The notes under the pieces were generated by a model. It searched no databases. It was not told the DNA's origin and was given only the letters and a program-made list of their open reading frames with translations. A stretch of 64,000 bases of DNA from Shewanella electrica (GTDB lineage: Bacteria; Pseudomonadota; Gammaproteobacteria; Enterobacterales; Shewanellaceae): positions 1 through 64,000 of the forward strand of contig NZ_JAKOGG010000016.1 of the NCBI RefSeq assembly GCF_022321485.1, given 5' to 3'. Numbering within the stretch: the stretch's first letter is position 1; every line of letters begins with the position of its first letter. A program made the position numbers and the translations under genes. Below, in pieces: positions 56,746 to 64,000 of the stretch.

Positions 56746-57852
56746 TTATGGTGTCTCACTCGGCAGATGTTCCAGCGCCAAATATTCGCGCGATTGCATC
56801 TCCACCAAACGCGAGCGACAACGGCGAAATTCAAAGCTAAGTAAGCCTTCAGTATAGAGTTGTTCTAAGGCCACCGCCGATGAAATGATCAGCTTTACCC
56901 GGCGCTCATAAAACTCATCCACTAACGCGAGAAAACGGCGGGCAATGTCATCACCGGTCTGCTGTGCGCCCATCTGTTCTACCCCAGCCAACAACACGGT
57001 GTGATAAGCAGTGGCAATTTCCATGTAGTCAAGTTGACTACGAGGGCCATCGCAAACGGCGCGAAAATCTAACCACAGCACACCATTGGCCTGTTTTACC
57101 GTGCGAATATCGCGGCCATCAATATGTAGCGGGCTAGTGCTGATCTCGGCGCCGTTGGTGAGTTGTTCGAAATAACGTGCCAGATTGCATTGGGCGGTTT
57201 CATCGAGTGGATAGTGATAAATTTCCGCTTGTTCTAAGGTGCGTAAACGGTAATCGATGCCAGAATCAACGTTAAGGATTTGGCAGTTAGCATTAATTTG
57301 CGCAATCGCTGGCAGGAAACGCGCCCGCTGCAAACCGTTACGGTAGAGGTCATCGGGAATGATGTTCGAGGTCGCCACCAAGGCCACACCGTTTTCGAAT
57401 AAGGCGGTAAATAAGGTGCCGAGCAACATGGCGTCGGTAATGTCTTGCACAAAAAACTCATCAAAGCAGATCACGCGATATTGCTTCGACATGCTTTTAG
57501 CAATCACTAGCAAAGGATCTTGCACGCCTTTGAGATCGTTAAGTTCGCGATGGATACGCAACATAAAGTGGTGAAAGTGCGCCCGCAGCTTTTGTTGCCC
57601 TGGTAACGCTTCGTAAAACAGATCCATCAAATAGGTTTTACCGCGCCCGACGCCGCCCCACAGATATAGACCTGTGACCTTTGTTGCGGAGGATTTAGCA
57701 AACCACGCTTTCCAGCCAGTGACTTGCGGTTGTTGTAGTTCATCAAACACGCGCTGTAATGCTTTAACCGCCTGCTCTTGGGCGGCGTCGTAACTAAAGT
57801 CTTCGCGGGTGAGATCTTGCTGATAACGTTGCCAAGGAGTTAATACTGCCAC
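56746..57852 (-). CDS. zapE: Cell division ATPase ZapE
   Basis: A 368-residue AFG1-type AAA protein that, in Escherichia coli, interacts with FtsZ at the constricting ring. Walker A is LWGGVGRGKTYLMDLF (about 64-79), Walker B is VICFDEFFVQDITD, and VALVATSNIIPDDLYRNGLQ (sensor region) is conserved. Monocistronic, between rplM and degQ, the typical neighbourhood. The zapG (yhcB) gene seen here in enterobacteria is missing. Confidence 0.95.
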   Translation of the reverse strand: MAVLTPWQRYQQDLTREDFSYDAAQEQAVKALQRVFDELQQPQVTGWKAWFAKSSATKVTGLYLWGGVGRGKTYLMDLFYEALPGQQKLRAHFHHFMLRIHRELNDLKGVQDPLLVIAKSMSKQYRVICFDEFFVQDITDAMLLGTLFTALFENGVALVATSNIIPDDLYRNGLQRARFLPAIAQINANCQILNVDSGIDYRLRTLEQAEIYHYPLDETAQCNLARYFEQLTNGAEISTSPLHIDGRDIRTVKQANGVLWLDFRAVCDGPRSQLDYMEIATAYHTVLLAGVEQMGAQQTGDDIARRFLALVDEFYERRVKLIISSAVALEQLYTEGLLSFEFRRCRSRLVEMQSREYLALEHLPSETP

Positions 57853-58153
57853 TTGAAATCTTCTCGTTAAGCCCTATTTGACATAGTGATGTAGTTCAAA
57901 ATTTGACGTTGATGGTAGCACGCTCACCGCAGCACGCCTACTCGACTAGCGGATGACGACAGCACGCGATTGACGCCACCTGACAAAACGGCGCGTTGAA
58001 TGTAACGAATTAATTAATCTTTGTTAATGGCAGAAACTTTTGTGAATTGTGCTCAGTCGGAGTTAGTAACAAAAAGCTCAAGCGAGCCTCCCCAAATTCG
58101 CTTAAGCATGACTGATGCAACATTCCGAATTCGGAGATTAGGAGCAAACCTCG

Positions 58154-59509
58154 ATGAAGACTAAATTATCACTGATATCTGCAGCGCTGTTAGGTGCAAG
58201 TATGTTGATGACACCAGTTATCTCTCAAGCATCTATTCCACAATCAATCGATGGACAACAAGTGCCAAGTTTGGCCCCCATGCTGGAAAAAGTGACCCCA
58301 GCAGTCGTATCAGTGGCGGTATCAGGCAATAAAGTCTCGAAGCAACGCGTGCCTGATGTGTTCCGCTACTTCTTTGGCCCTAATGCCCCACAAGAACAAG
58401 TGCAAAAACGCCCGTTCCGCGGTTTGGGTTCAGGGGTGATTATTGATGCAGATAAAGGTTACATCGTCACCAACAACCACGTGATTGATGATGCCGATGA
58501 GATCAAAGTCGGTCTGCACGATGGTCGCGAAGTGACCGCCAAACTCATCGGTACCGATAAAGAATCGGATGTGGCGCTGCTGCAAATTGAAGCCGACAAC
58601 CTGACCGCCATCAAAGCAGCCGACTCTGATGCCACGCGCGTGGGTGATTTTGCGGTCGCTATCGGTAACCCATTTGGCCTTGGGCAAACCGTAACATCAG
58701 GTATTGTCAGTGCGTTGGGCCGCAGCGGCCTCGGCATTGAGATGCTGGAAAACTTTATTCAAACCGACGCAGCAATCAACAGCGGTAACTCAGGCGGCGC
58801 GTTAGTGAACCTCAAAGGTGAACTGATTGGTATTAACACCGCCATTGTCGCTCCGGGCGGTGGTAACGTCGGTATCGGTTTTGCCATTCCGGCCAACATG
58901 GTGCACAGCCTCGTGCAACAGATTATCGACCACGGTGAAGTGCGCCGCGGCGTGCTTGGGGTGATGGGTCGTAACCTAGATAGCAATCTGGCCGAAGGCT
59001 TTGGCTTAAAATCACAACACGGTGGCTTCGTCAATGAGGTGGTTAAAGGCAGCCCAGCCGACAAAGCGGGGATCAAAGCCGGCGATATTATTGTCAGCAT
59101 CAATGATAAGCCTGTGCGTACCTTCCAAGAACTGCGCGCCAAAATCGGCACCATGGGCGCGGGTACTGAAGTCGACCTTGGCATTATCCGCGACGGGGAT
59201 GAAAAAACCATTGCGGTGAAACTGGGTGAAGCAACGGACGTCACTGACCAAGCGGCAGGTGAAATTCATCCAATGCTGGCGGGAGCGACCTTAGAAGATA
59301 AGAAGGAAGGCATTGAGATCACTGAAGTAGCAGATGGCTCACCAGCGTCTATGAGCGGTCTGCAAAAAGGTGATGTGATTGTCGGCATTAACCGCAGCCG
59401 TATCAAAACGCTGAAAGAGTTAAAAGAAGGCCTGAAAGAGCATGAAGGTGGCGTAGCGCTGAAGATCATGCGTGATAACAGCCTGCTGTATCTCGTGTTA
59501 CGCGGTTAG
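58154..59509 (+). CDS. degQ: Periplasmic serine endoprotease DegQ (Do family)
   Basis: A 451-residue precursor with a signal peptide of about 26 residues. The trypsin-like domain has His109 (NNHVID), Asp139 (ESDVALL) and Ser213 (GNSGGA). Two PDZ domains (about 260-355 and 365-451) follow. It degrades misfolded envelope proteins. A GGAG-type site precedes the ATG. The 301-bp gap upstream (57853-58153) holds no gene and no promoter I can assign with confidence. A terminator separates it from degS. Confidence 0.95.
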   Translation: MKTKLSLISAALLGASMLMTPVISQASIPQSIDGQQVPSLAPMLEKVTPAVVSVAVSGNKVSKQRVPDVFRYFFGPNAPQEQVQKRPFRGLGSGVIIDADKGYIVTNNHVIDDADEIKVGLHDGREVTAKLIGTDKESDVALLQIEADNLTAIKAADSDATRVGDFAVAIGNPFGLGQTVTSGIVSALGRSGLGIEMLENFIQTDAAINSGNSGGALVNLKGELIGINTAIVAPGGGNVGIGFAIPANMVHSLVQQIIDHGEVRRGVLGVMGRNLDSNLAEGFGLKSQHGGFVNEVVKGSPADKAGIKAGDIIVSINDKPVRTFQELRAKIGTMGAGTEVDLGIIRDGDEKTIAVKLGEATDVTDQAAGEIHPMLAGATLEDKKEGIEITEVADGSPASMSGLQKGDVIVGINRSRIKTLKELKEGLKEHEGGVALKIMRDNSLLYLVLRG

Positions 59510-59525
59510 TTTGAGGCTTACTGAT

Positions 59526-59552
59526 AAAAGCGCTGCACAGCAGCGCTTTTTT
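59526..59552 (+). terminator. degQ terminator
   Basis: AAAAGCGCTG-CACAG-CAGCGCTTTTTT, 17 bases after the stop. Confidence 0.92.
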
Positions 59553-59664
59553 ATATGATAAATTGTGGTCACTGCGCTAACAAATCCGTGCTAAGCAATA
59601 GTCCACCTTATTAAAAACTGATACTCTAGCCTATCTTTCAAACAGTTAACTCAGCAGCTACCCA

Positions 59665-60747
59665 ATGATTAAAGATACCCTGCTCTATCTCGGTAAAGCG
59701 ATTGCCTTTGGCCTAGTCATGGCGGCTATCATTTTGGTGGCTAACCGTTTGATGGACGATGATCTCGCGCACTTTGGTAACCATACCACGTCAAAACGCA
59801 TGTCATTCCACACTTCCGTGCGTGCCGCCGCGCCAGCAGTGGTCAACATTTATAATCTTGTCTCAGCACCCAATCGACCATTGAATCAGCCCAAATTACA
59901 GGGGCTAGGCTCTGGCGTTATCATGCGTAAAGAAGGTTATATCTTGACCAACTATCACGTGGTTCGCAAAGCGGATGAAATTGTCGTTGCACTGCAAGAT
60001 GGACGCAAATTCACTGGGGTAGAAGTGGTTGGACTGGACCCTGATACCGATCTTGCCGTACTGAAAATCGAAGGTGAGAAGCTACCCACAGTCCATGTTG
60101 ACCTAGAGTCTTCGCCCAATGTGGGCGACATCGTCCTCGCCATCGGCAATCCGTACAACATCGGTCAAACCATTACTCAAGGTATTATCAGTGCGACCGG
60201 CCGCAACGGGTTAAGTAGCAATGGCTATCTCGATTTTATTCAAACCGATGCGGCAATTAACGCCGGTAACTCAGGTGGTGCGTTGATCGATACCACCGGC
60301 AGCTTGATTGGTATCAATACCGCAGCATATCAATTAGGAAATGAAGGCGGAGGTCATGGCATCAACTTCGCTATTCCAATCCAATTAGCCTACACCATTA
60401 TGGATAAGCTGATTAAAGATGGCCGCGTGATTCGTGGCGCACTGGGCGTGTCGGGTGAAGAACTGGATCCGTACATGGCGCAGATGCTTAATATCCCCAA
60501 TCTACGAGCGGTGATAATTAACGCGATGGACCCACAAGGGGCTGCCGCAGCGGCGGGATTGCGTGTCGGTGATGTCATCGTCAAGTATCAAGGTGAAGCG
60601 GTCACTGGCAGTAATATGTTGCTCGACCGTATCGCCGAAACGGCACCTAATACTAAGGTCACGCTGCAAGTGGTGCGCAATGGCAAACTGCTCGATATGC
60701 CGGTCGTTATGGGGGAAAAGGCGGTTAATTACGGCACGAACAATTAG
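59665..60747 (+). CDS. degS: Site-1 envelope-stress protease DegS
   Basis: A 360-residue inner-membrane anchored protease that cuts RseA to release sigma-E when its PDZ domain senses outer-membrane protein C-termini. One N-terminal membrane helix (about 10-27). Triad His98 (TNYHVV), Asp129 (DTDLAVL) and Ser203 (GNSGGA). A single PDZ domain (about 255-350). Its stop codon TAG is the first triplet of a dispersed repeat (60745), so the present C-terminus may have been set by that insertion. Confidence 0.95.
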   Translation: MIKDTLLYLGKAIAFGLVMAAIILVANRLMDDDLAHFGNHTTSKRMSFHTSVRAAAPAVVNIYNLVSAPNRPLNQPKLQGLGSGVIMRKEGYILTNYHVVRKADEIVVALQDGRKFTGVEVVGLDPDTDLAVLKIEGEKLPTVHVDLESSPNVGDIVLAIGNPYNIGQTITQGIISATGRNGLSSNGYLDFIQTDAAINAGNSGGALIDTTGSLIGINTAAYQLGNEGGGHGINFAIPIQLAYTIMDKLIKDGRVIRGALGVSGEELDPYMAQMLNIPNLRAVIINAMDPQGAAAAAGLRVGDVIVKYQGEAVTGSNMLLDRIAETAPNTKVTLQVVRNGKLLDMPVVMGEKAVNYGTNN

Positions 60748-60852
60748 GGGCTGATGTTCACCTCAGCGAAACGCCTAATGAATGCAGTTCAATCAGCAAA
60801 CCTTAGTCAACTACGTGGGATAAAACCGAGTTCAGTGAGCGTTTATCGCCAT
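60745..60852. repeat. Left-end fragment of the MITE-like family
   Basis: Begins TAGGGGCTG like 626. It shares further blocks with the interior of the full copy (AATGA.GC..GT.CA, CTTAGTCAACTA, AGTTCAG, GCGTTTA). The right terminal repeat is missing. It overlaps the degS stop codon. Confidence 0.5.
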
Positions 60853-60899
60853 TGCCCAAATAACTAACACCGGCCATTAGCTTCTGTATACCCAATGAA

Positions 60900-60928
60900 A
60901 AACGCCGACAACCCAGTTGTCGGCGTTT
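60900..60928. terminator. Terminator between degS and rraB
   Basis: AAACGCCGACAAC-CCA-GTTGTCGGCGTTT, 13-bp stem, with T-rich ends on both strands (best on the minus strand, after rraB). Confidence 0.9.
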
Positions 60929-60946
60929 GTTTAAATAGGTCAGTAA

Positions 60947-61351
60947 TTAGTGGCTCACTGGCGCCGGTTCATCTTCGTCATCTTCATCGTCGATTTCATC
61001 GCCCATGAAGTACGTGCCCCAACCGTCGTAATCCACTTTGTGCTTAGCCGCCAATTCCATCAACTTTTCACAAGCGTTATCCAGCAGGGCAACATCGAGT
61101 ACGTGGTTAGCGATGGCGTCAAAACAGAACAACAGCGAACCGTCGTCCATTTCGATTTCTTCGGCATCGTTCACTTCAAAACCGAGTTTGAAAGCATCCA
61201 CGGCCGCTTTTTCTAACTTATCAAAATTGGTTGATGAGAAGTGATGTTCAATCGTGTACTCAGCATCAGGATCGGAGCCGTCCTGCAACAATGTTTCTAC
61301 GATATCGCGGTTCTCATCCATCTGCTCTTTCAGTTGACGTTCAATAGACAT
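60947..61351 (-). CDS. rraB: Regulator of ribonuclease E activity B
   Basis: A 134-residue acidic protein that binds the C-terminal scaffold of RNase E and modulates RNA decay. Recognised by [35 protein letters not shown] and the strongly acidic C-terminus ([11 protein letters not shown]). ATG 61351 has GGAG 6 bases upstream. It is read from the same strand as plsC, 32 bases downstream. Confidence 0.92.
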   Translation of the reverse strand: MSIERQLKEQMDENRDIVETLLQDGSDPDAEYTIEHHFSSTNFDKLEKAAVDAFKLGFEVNDAEEIEMDDGSLLFCFDAIANHVLDVALLDNACEKLMELAAKHKVDYDGWGTYFMGDEIDDEDDEDEPAPVSH

Positions 61352-61383
61352 CAGCATCTCCAATGTGGCTATAACGCCACGGA

Positions 61384-62121
61384 TTATAATTGATCGTTAC
61401 GCAACTCAGTAGCCAGACCGAGCTGTTGGTTTAATTCAGTAAATTTGGCGGCCATCTGTTGCTGTACATGCTGTGCCAAAGGCTTAGCATCTGCCGACGT
61501 TAGCCCTGCGGTATCGATAGCCGGCAGCACTTCGACAATCACCGTGCCATTATTCCAGCGGTTAAGTTTAATATCGCCTTGGCAGCTCGCCACTATTGGC
61601 ACCACCGGCACCGCAGCGGAAATCGCCGTATGGAATGCACCGGCTTTAAACGGCAACATGCCGCGCCCACGGCTGCGAGTGCCTTCTGGAAAAATCCATA
61701 CCGATAACTTTTCATCACGAATACGCTGCGCGATTTTATTCAAAGTGTCGACCGCAGTAGTGCGATTTTTGCGGTTAATCATGATGTTGCCAGACAACCA
61801 GTAGATTTGACCAAAGAGCGGGATCCACATCAGGCTACGTTTGCCAAGCGTTACCGTACCGGGGATCATCGCTTTCGAGTGAGTAAATAGGTCGTAGTTA
61901 TTTTGATGGTTCGCCACAAAGATACACGGCTGCACCTGAGCACGCTCAGCATGGCGCACCTCAACCTTGAAGCCCAACAGCACACCGCACCAACTAAAGG
62001 GGCGTGAGAGCATAAACACATTGTTGCGATGTAATGGCCGCACCAAGCAGTAGACAATACTAAAAATGAACAGCACGGCGAGCATCAGCACCAACAATAG
62101 GCACCTCAACAACAGCAACAT
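61384..62121 (-). CDS. plsC: 1-acyl-sn-glycerol-3-phosphate acyltransferase
   Basis: A 245-residue membrane enzyme making phosphatidic acid. N-terminal helix (about 3-27). Acyltransferase motifs: NHQNNYD (HX4D, about 71-77), the substrate motif [12 protein letters not shown], and VPVVPIVAS. Followed by rraB on the same strand. Confidence 0.95.
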   Translation of the reverse strand: MLLLLRCLLLVLMLAVLFIFSIVYCLVRPLHRNNVFMLSRPFSWCGVLLGFKVEVRHAERAQVQPCIFVANHQNNYDLFTHSKAMIPGTVTLGKRSLMWIPLFGQIYWLSGNIMINRKNRTTAVDTLNKIAQRIRDEKLSVWIFPEGTRSRGRGMLPFKAGAFHTAISAAVPVVPIVASCQGDIKLNRWNNGTVIVEVLPAIDTAGLTSADAKPLAQHVQQQMAAKFTELNQQLGLATELRNDQL

Positions 62122-62211
62122 ATTTCGCTCCTTATTCGCGGGGGCGACAGTATAACGATCAGGGCCAGTTTGCTCAATTGGCCGCCGCGAGGATTAAAAC
62201 CGATTTAGCAT

Positions 62212-62239
62212 TTGATTAAGCAACAGTTAAGCGTATATA
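62212..62239 (+). promoter_or_regulatory. Candidate promoter of the 41-aa membrane peptide gene
   Basis: TTGATT (62212-62217), 16-base spacer, TATATA (62234-62239), about 40 bases before the ATG at 62280. Confidence 0.55.
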
Positions 62240-62279
62240 TCTAACTTAGCCAGCGACCAAATAACGTAGGAACTGCCCC

Positions 62280-62405
62280 ATGTTCACCTTTATTCGCAAA
62301 CATATTGGACTGATTATTGTTGCTGTTGTGCTGTTTGGCGGCGTGTTCGGCGGGATTTACTACGTGGAGCAATCACTGGCAAACCAAGAGCGCGTCATCA
62401 GCTAG
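62280..62405 (+). CDS. Predicted 41-aa single-pass membrane peptide
   Basis: Starts MFTFIRKHIGLIIVAVVLFG, one membrane helix (about 9-27) and a short tail (YYVEQSLANQERVIS). AGGA lies 7 bases upstream of the ATG and a plausible promoter precedes it. I do not recognise it. Alternatives: the truncated N-terminus of an efflux adaptor, or a stand-alone regulatory micropeptide. It converges on the next gene and the two stop codons share the palindrome CTAG. Confidence 0.55.
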   Translation: MFTFIRKHIGLIIVAVVLFGGVFGGIYYVEQSLANQERVIS

Positions 62406-62731
62406 CGATAACGCTGCCGCTCGGCACTGTCATCCACTTGGGGCGGTCGTTCAACCACTTGTAGCTGGTCCATCATATGCGACAGCAACAAGGTGATCAC
62501 CCCAAGAATCGCCATCACCGTACAACCACCGCGCCATGCAGGTAACCACCAAGCTAAGCCCGCCATGGCCAACGCGGTATAAAAGCCCACTAATTTTAGT
62601 CTCAATAACCAAGCGGTGCGTCCCAACCACGCGCTACAGTGCGGACAACGGATCTGCGCAGTAAACCCCTGGCCCCGCTGTTCGGCAATTTGGTCTACCG
62701 CTATCCGCTTACTACAATGGCTACAAATCAC
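62402..62731 (-). CDS. Zinc-ribbon membrane protein, hypothetical (109 aa)
   Basis: Two CxxC knuckles (CSHC at about 3-6 and CPHC at about 29-32) form a likely zinc ribbon. Two membrane helices follow (about 44-62 and 68-86), then a polar C-terminus. No known family recognised. It overlaps the convergent 41-codon ORF by 4 bases at the stop codons. It lies 81 bases beyond the 3' end of fhs; co-transcription is possible. Confidence 0.65.
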   Translation of the reverse strand: MICSHCSKRIAVDQIAEQRGQGFTAQIRCPHCSAWLGRTAWLLRLKLVGFYTALAMAGLAWWLPAWRGGCTVMAILGVITLLLSHMMDQLQVVERPPQVDDSAERQRYR

Positions 62732-62812
62732 GTTACTGGTTACTCATTCATCAAGTGGCGCGGCATTCTAACAACAGTATGGCGGTGGGTATAGCCTGCA
62801 GGCATTGAATCG

Positions 62813-64000
62813 TTAAAAACCGATGATTTCACCACGGGCGTTGATGTCGAGTTTCAAATAGCCGGGCGTGAGACCTAAACCCGGCATGGTCATGATATTG
62901 CCCGCGAAAGCGGTCACGAAGCCCGCGCCGGCATGCAATTGCAAGCGACTGATTGGCAATATAAATCCCGTTGGTGCACCTTTAAGTTTGGCATCATGAC
63001 TAATCGACATCTGCGTTTTTGCCATACATAGCGGCAACTGCTCCCCGCCAAGGGCGATGATTTGTGTTAAGTCTCGCAGTGCTTGCGGCGAAAGTTCAAC
63101 GCCTGCCGCACCATAGCCGCGCTCGGCCAGCACTTGCAAGTTATGCATTAATCCCTGTTCGGGCTGGTATAACGGTTTAAAGTGACGCGGCTTGGTGAGA
63201 CAAGCTAGCACCTGCCCCGCTAACACGGTGGCACCTTTGGCACCTTGCGCAAAGGCTTCGCTGATTGCCACTGCATTGGCGCCAGAGGCGAGCACTTGTT
63301 GTTGCAACCAACGCAGTTCAGCGTCGGTATCTTCTGGAAAATGGTTAATCGCCACCACCACCGGTACGCCATATTGTTTCACGTTGGCAATGTGCCATTG
63401 CAGATTAACAAAACCCTGTTTGAGGGCGGCCAGATTGGGCTGTTTTATCTCTTCAGCATCAATGCCCGCATGGCTTTTCAAGGCTTTCAGCGTCACCACT
63501 AGCACGGCACAATCGGGGGCATTACCAGATGCACGCGTCTTAATATTGCAGAATTTTTCAAAGCCCATATCTGAGCCGAATCCGCCTTCAGTCACCACAA
63601 TATCTGAGGTTCTTAACGCGATATCATCGGCAATAATCGACGAGTTACCGTGGGCAATATTGGCAAATGGGCCGGTGTGGATCAGGCATGGTGCGCCGTT
63701 GATGGTTTGCATCAAGGTCGGCTCAATCGCTTCGCGCAAAATCGCCGCCATCGCCCCTGCCACGCCAAGATCTTCGGCGGTGATCGGCTTCCCAGCGGTA
63801 TTAAACGCTAACAACAAGCGGCCGATACGGGCACGCATATCCACTAAATTGCGGCTGAGGGCCAACACCGCCATTAGCTCAGAAGCGGCGGTAATATCAA
63901 ATGAGCAATCGCGCTCCGGTCCGTTATTAGTGCCCATGCCCACATGAATGCTGCGCAAGGCGCGATCGTTGTGGTCCATCACCCGGTTCCACACAATACG
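62813..64000 (-). CDS. fhs: Formate-tetrahydrofolate ligase (C-terminal part, cut by window edge)
   Basis: About 396 C-terminal residues of the ATP-dependent ligase forming 10-formyl-tetrahydrofolate. Recognised by [47 protein letters not shown] and the final [14 protein letters not shown]. The frame is open to the right edge, so the N-terminal P-loop region lies outside. One-carbon metabolism, cytosolic. Confidence 0.97.
   Translation of the reverse strand, partial: RIVWNRVMDHNDRALRSIHVGMGTNNGPERDCSFDITAASELMAVLALSRNLVDMRARIGRLLLAFNTAGKPITAEDLGVAGAMAAILREAIEPTLMQTINGAPCLIHTGPFANIAHGNSSIIADDIALRTSDIVVTEGGFGSDMGFEKFCNIKTRASGNAPDCAVLVVTLKALKSHAGIDAEEIKQPNLAALKQGFVNLQWHIANVKQYGVPVVVAINHFPEDTDAELRWLQQQVLASGANAVAISEAFAQGAKGATVLAGQVLACLTKPRHFKPLYQPEQGLMHNLQVLAERGYGAAGVELSPQALRDLTQIIALGGEQLPLCMAKTQMSISHDAKLKGAPTGFILPISRLQLHAGAGFVTAFAGNIMTMPGLGLTPGYLKLDINARGEIIGF

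Noticed and set aside
63192-63947. 251-codon plus-strand ORF
   Set aside because: Opposite-strand shadow of fhs.

Overview
The window reads as a contiguous chromosomal piece of a Shewanella-like gammaproteobacterium (Alteromonadales). This is inferred from gene content and order: rlmB-rnr-motX-purA, rpsI-rplM-zapE-degQ-degS, murA-ibaG-mlaBCDEF, kdsD-kdsC-lptCAB-rpoN-hpf-ptsN-rapZ-npr, a MotX protein of a sodium-driven polar flagellum, an S46 dipeptidyl peptidase beside an Oar-like TonB receptor, and protein sequences close to what I remember of Shewanella. No database was searched.

Left edge to 7.2 kb: a tRNA-Leu(CAA) gene on the minus strand is followed by two 179-bp tandem copies of a tRNA-Leu-derived pseudo-unit with terminators. 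Next come a 266-bp MITE-like element, an orphan plus-strand terminator, a SieB-like membrane protein, pepT, tcdA, a major porin with a long leader, tpm, and a Cys-rich hypothetical gene beside a second repeat fragment.

7.3 to 23.2 kb: signalling and surface genes. They are a eukaryotic-like protein kinase, a secreted zincin metalloprotease, a 1230-residue hybrid sensor kinase, a PIN-PhoH ATPase, rapA, a DUF3530 protein, and a pair made of a REC-CheC response regulator and a GGDEF protein whose catalytic site looks dead while its c-di-GMP inhibitory site is intact.

23.2 to 35.3 kb: envelope biogenesis and nitrogen-PTS. murA, ibaG and mlaB-F face left. After a 666-bp gene-free gap, the Kdo and LPS-transport genes and the rpoN cluster face right, with many start-stop overlaps that suggest one long operon.

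35.3 to 39.5 kb: the least ordinary part. Between an OmpA-like lipoprotein and a stand-alone Bacteroidetes-type mnmD lies a 1.2-kb region. It has a sigma-54-like promoter, two tiny ORFs with strong ribosome binding sites (the second probably frameshifted), and three tandem RNA-like elements. Each element shows a short hairpin with a CCCCC loop inside a different but fully paired outer stem, followed by a T-run. I regard this as the best candidate for an undescribed system. It is followed by a Cys-rich ORF, a pair of paralogous tiny basic proteins (MVYG family), and cheX.

39.5 kb to the right edge: housekeeping. alr and dnaB; the S46 peptidase with its neighbouring TonB receptor (peptide scavenging); rplI-rpsR-priB-rpsF; a DUF481 outer-membrane protein; rlmB, rnr, motX, purA, a DUF2065 protein; rpsI-rplM; zapE; degQ and degS; a third repeat fragment that supplies the degS stop codon; rraB; plsC; a 41-residue membrane peptide converging on a zinc-ribbon membrane protein; and fhs, which runs off the right edge.
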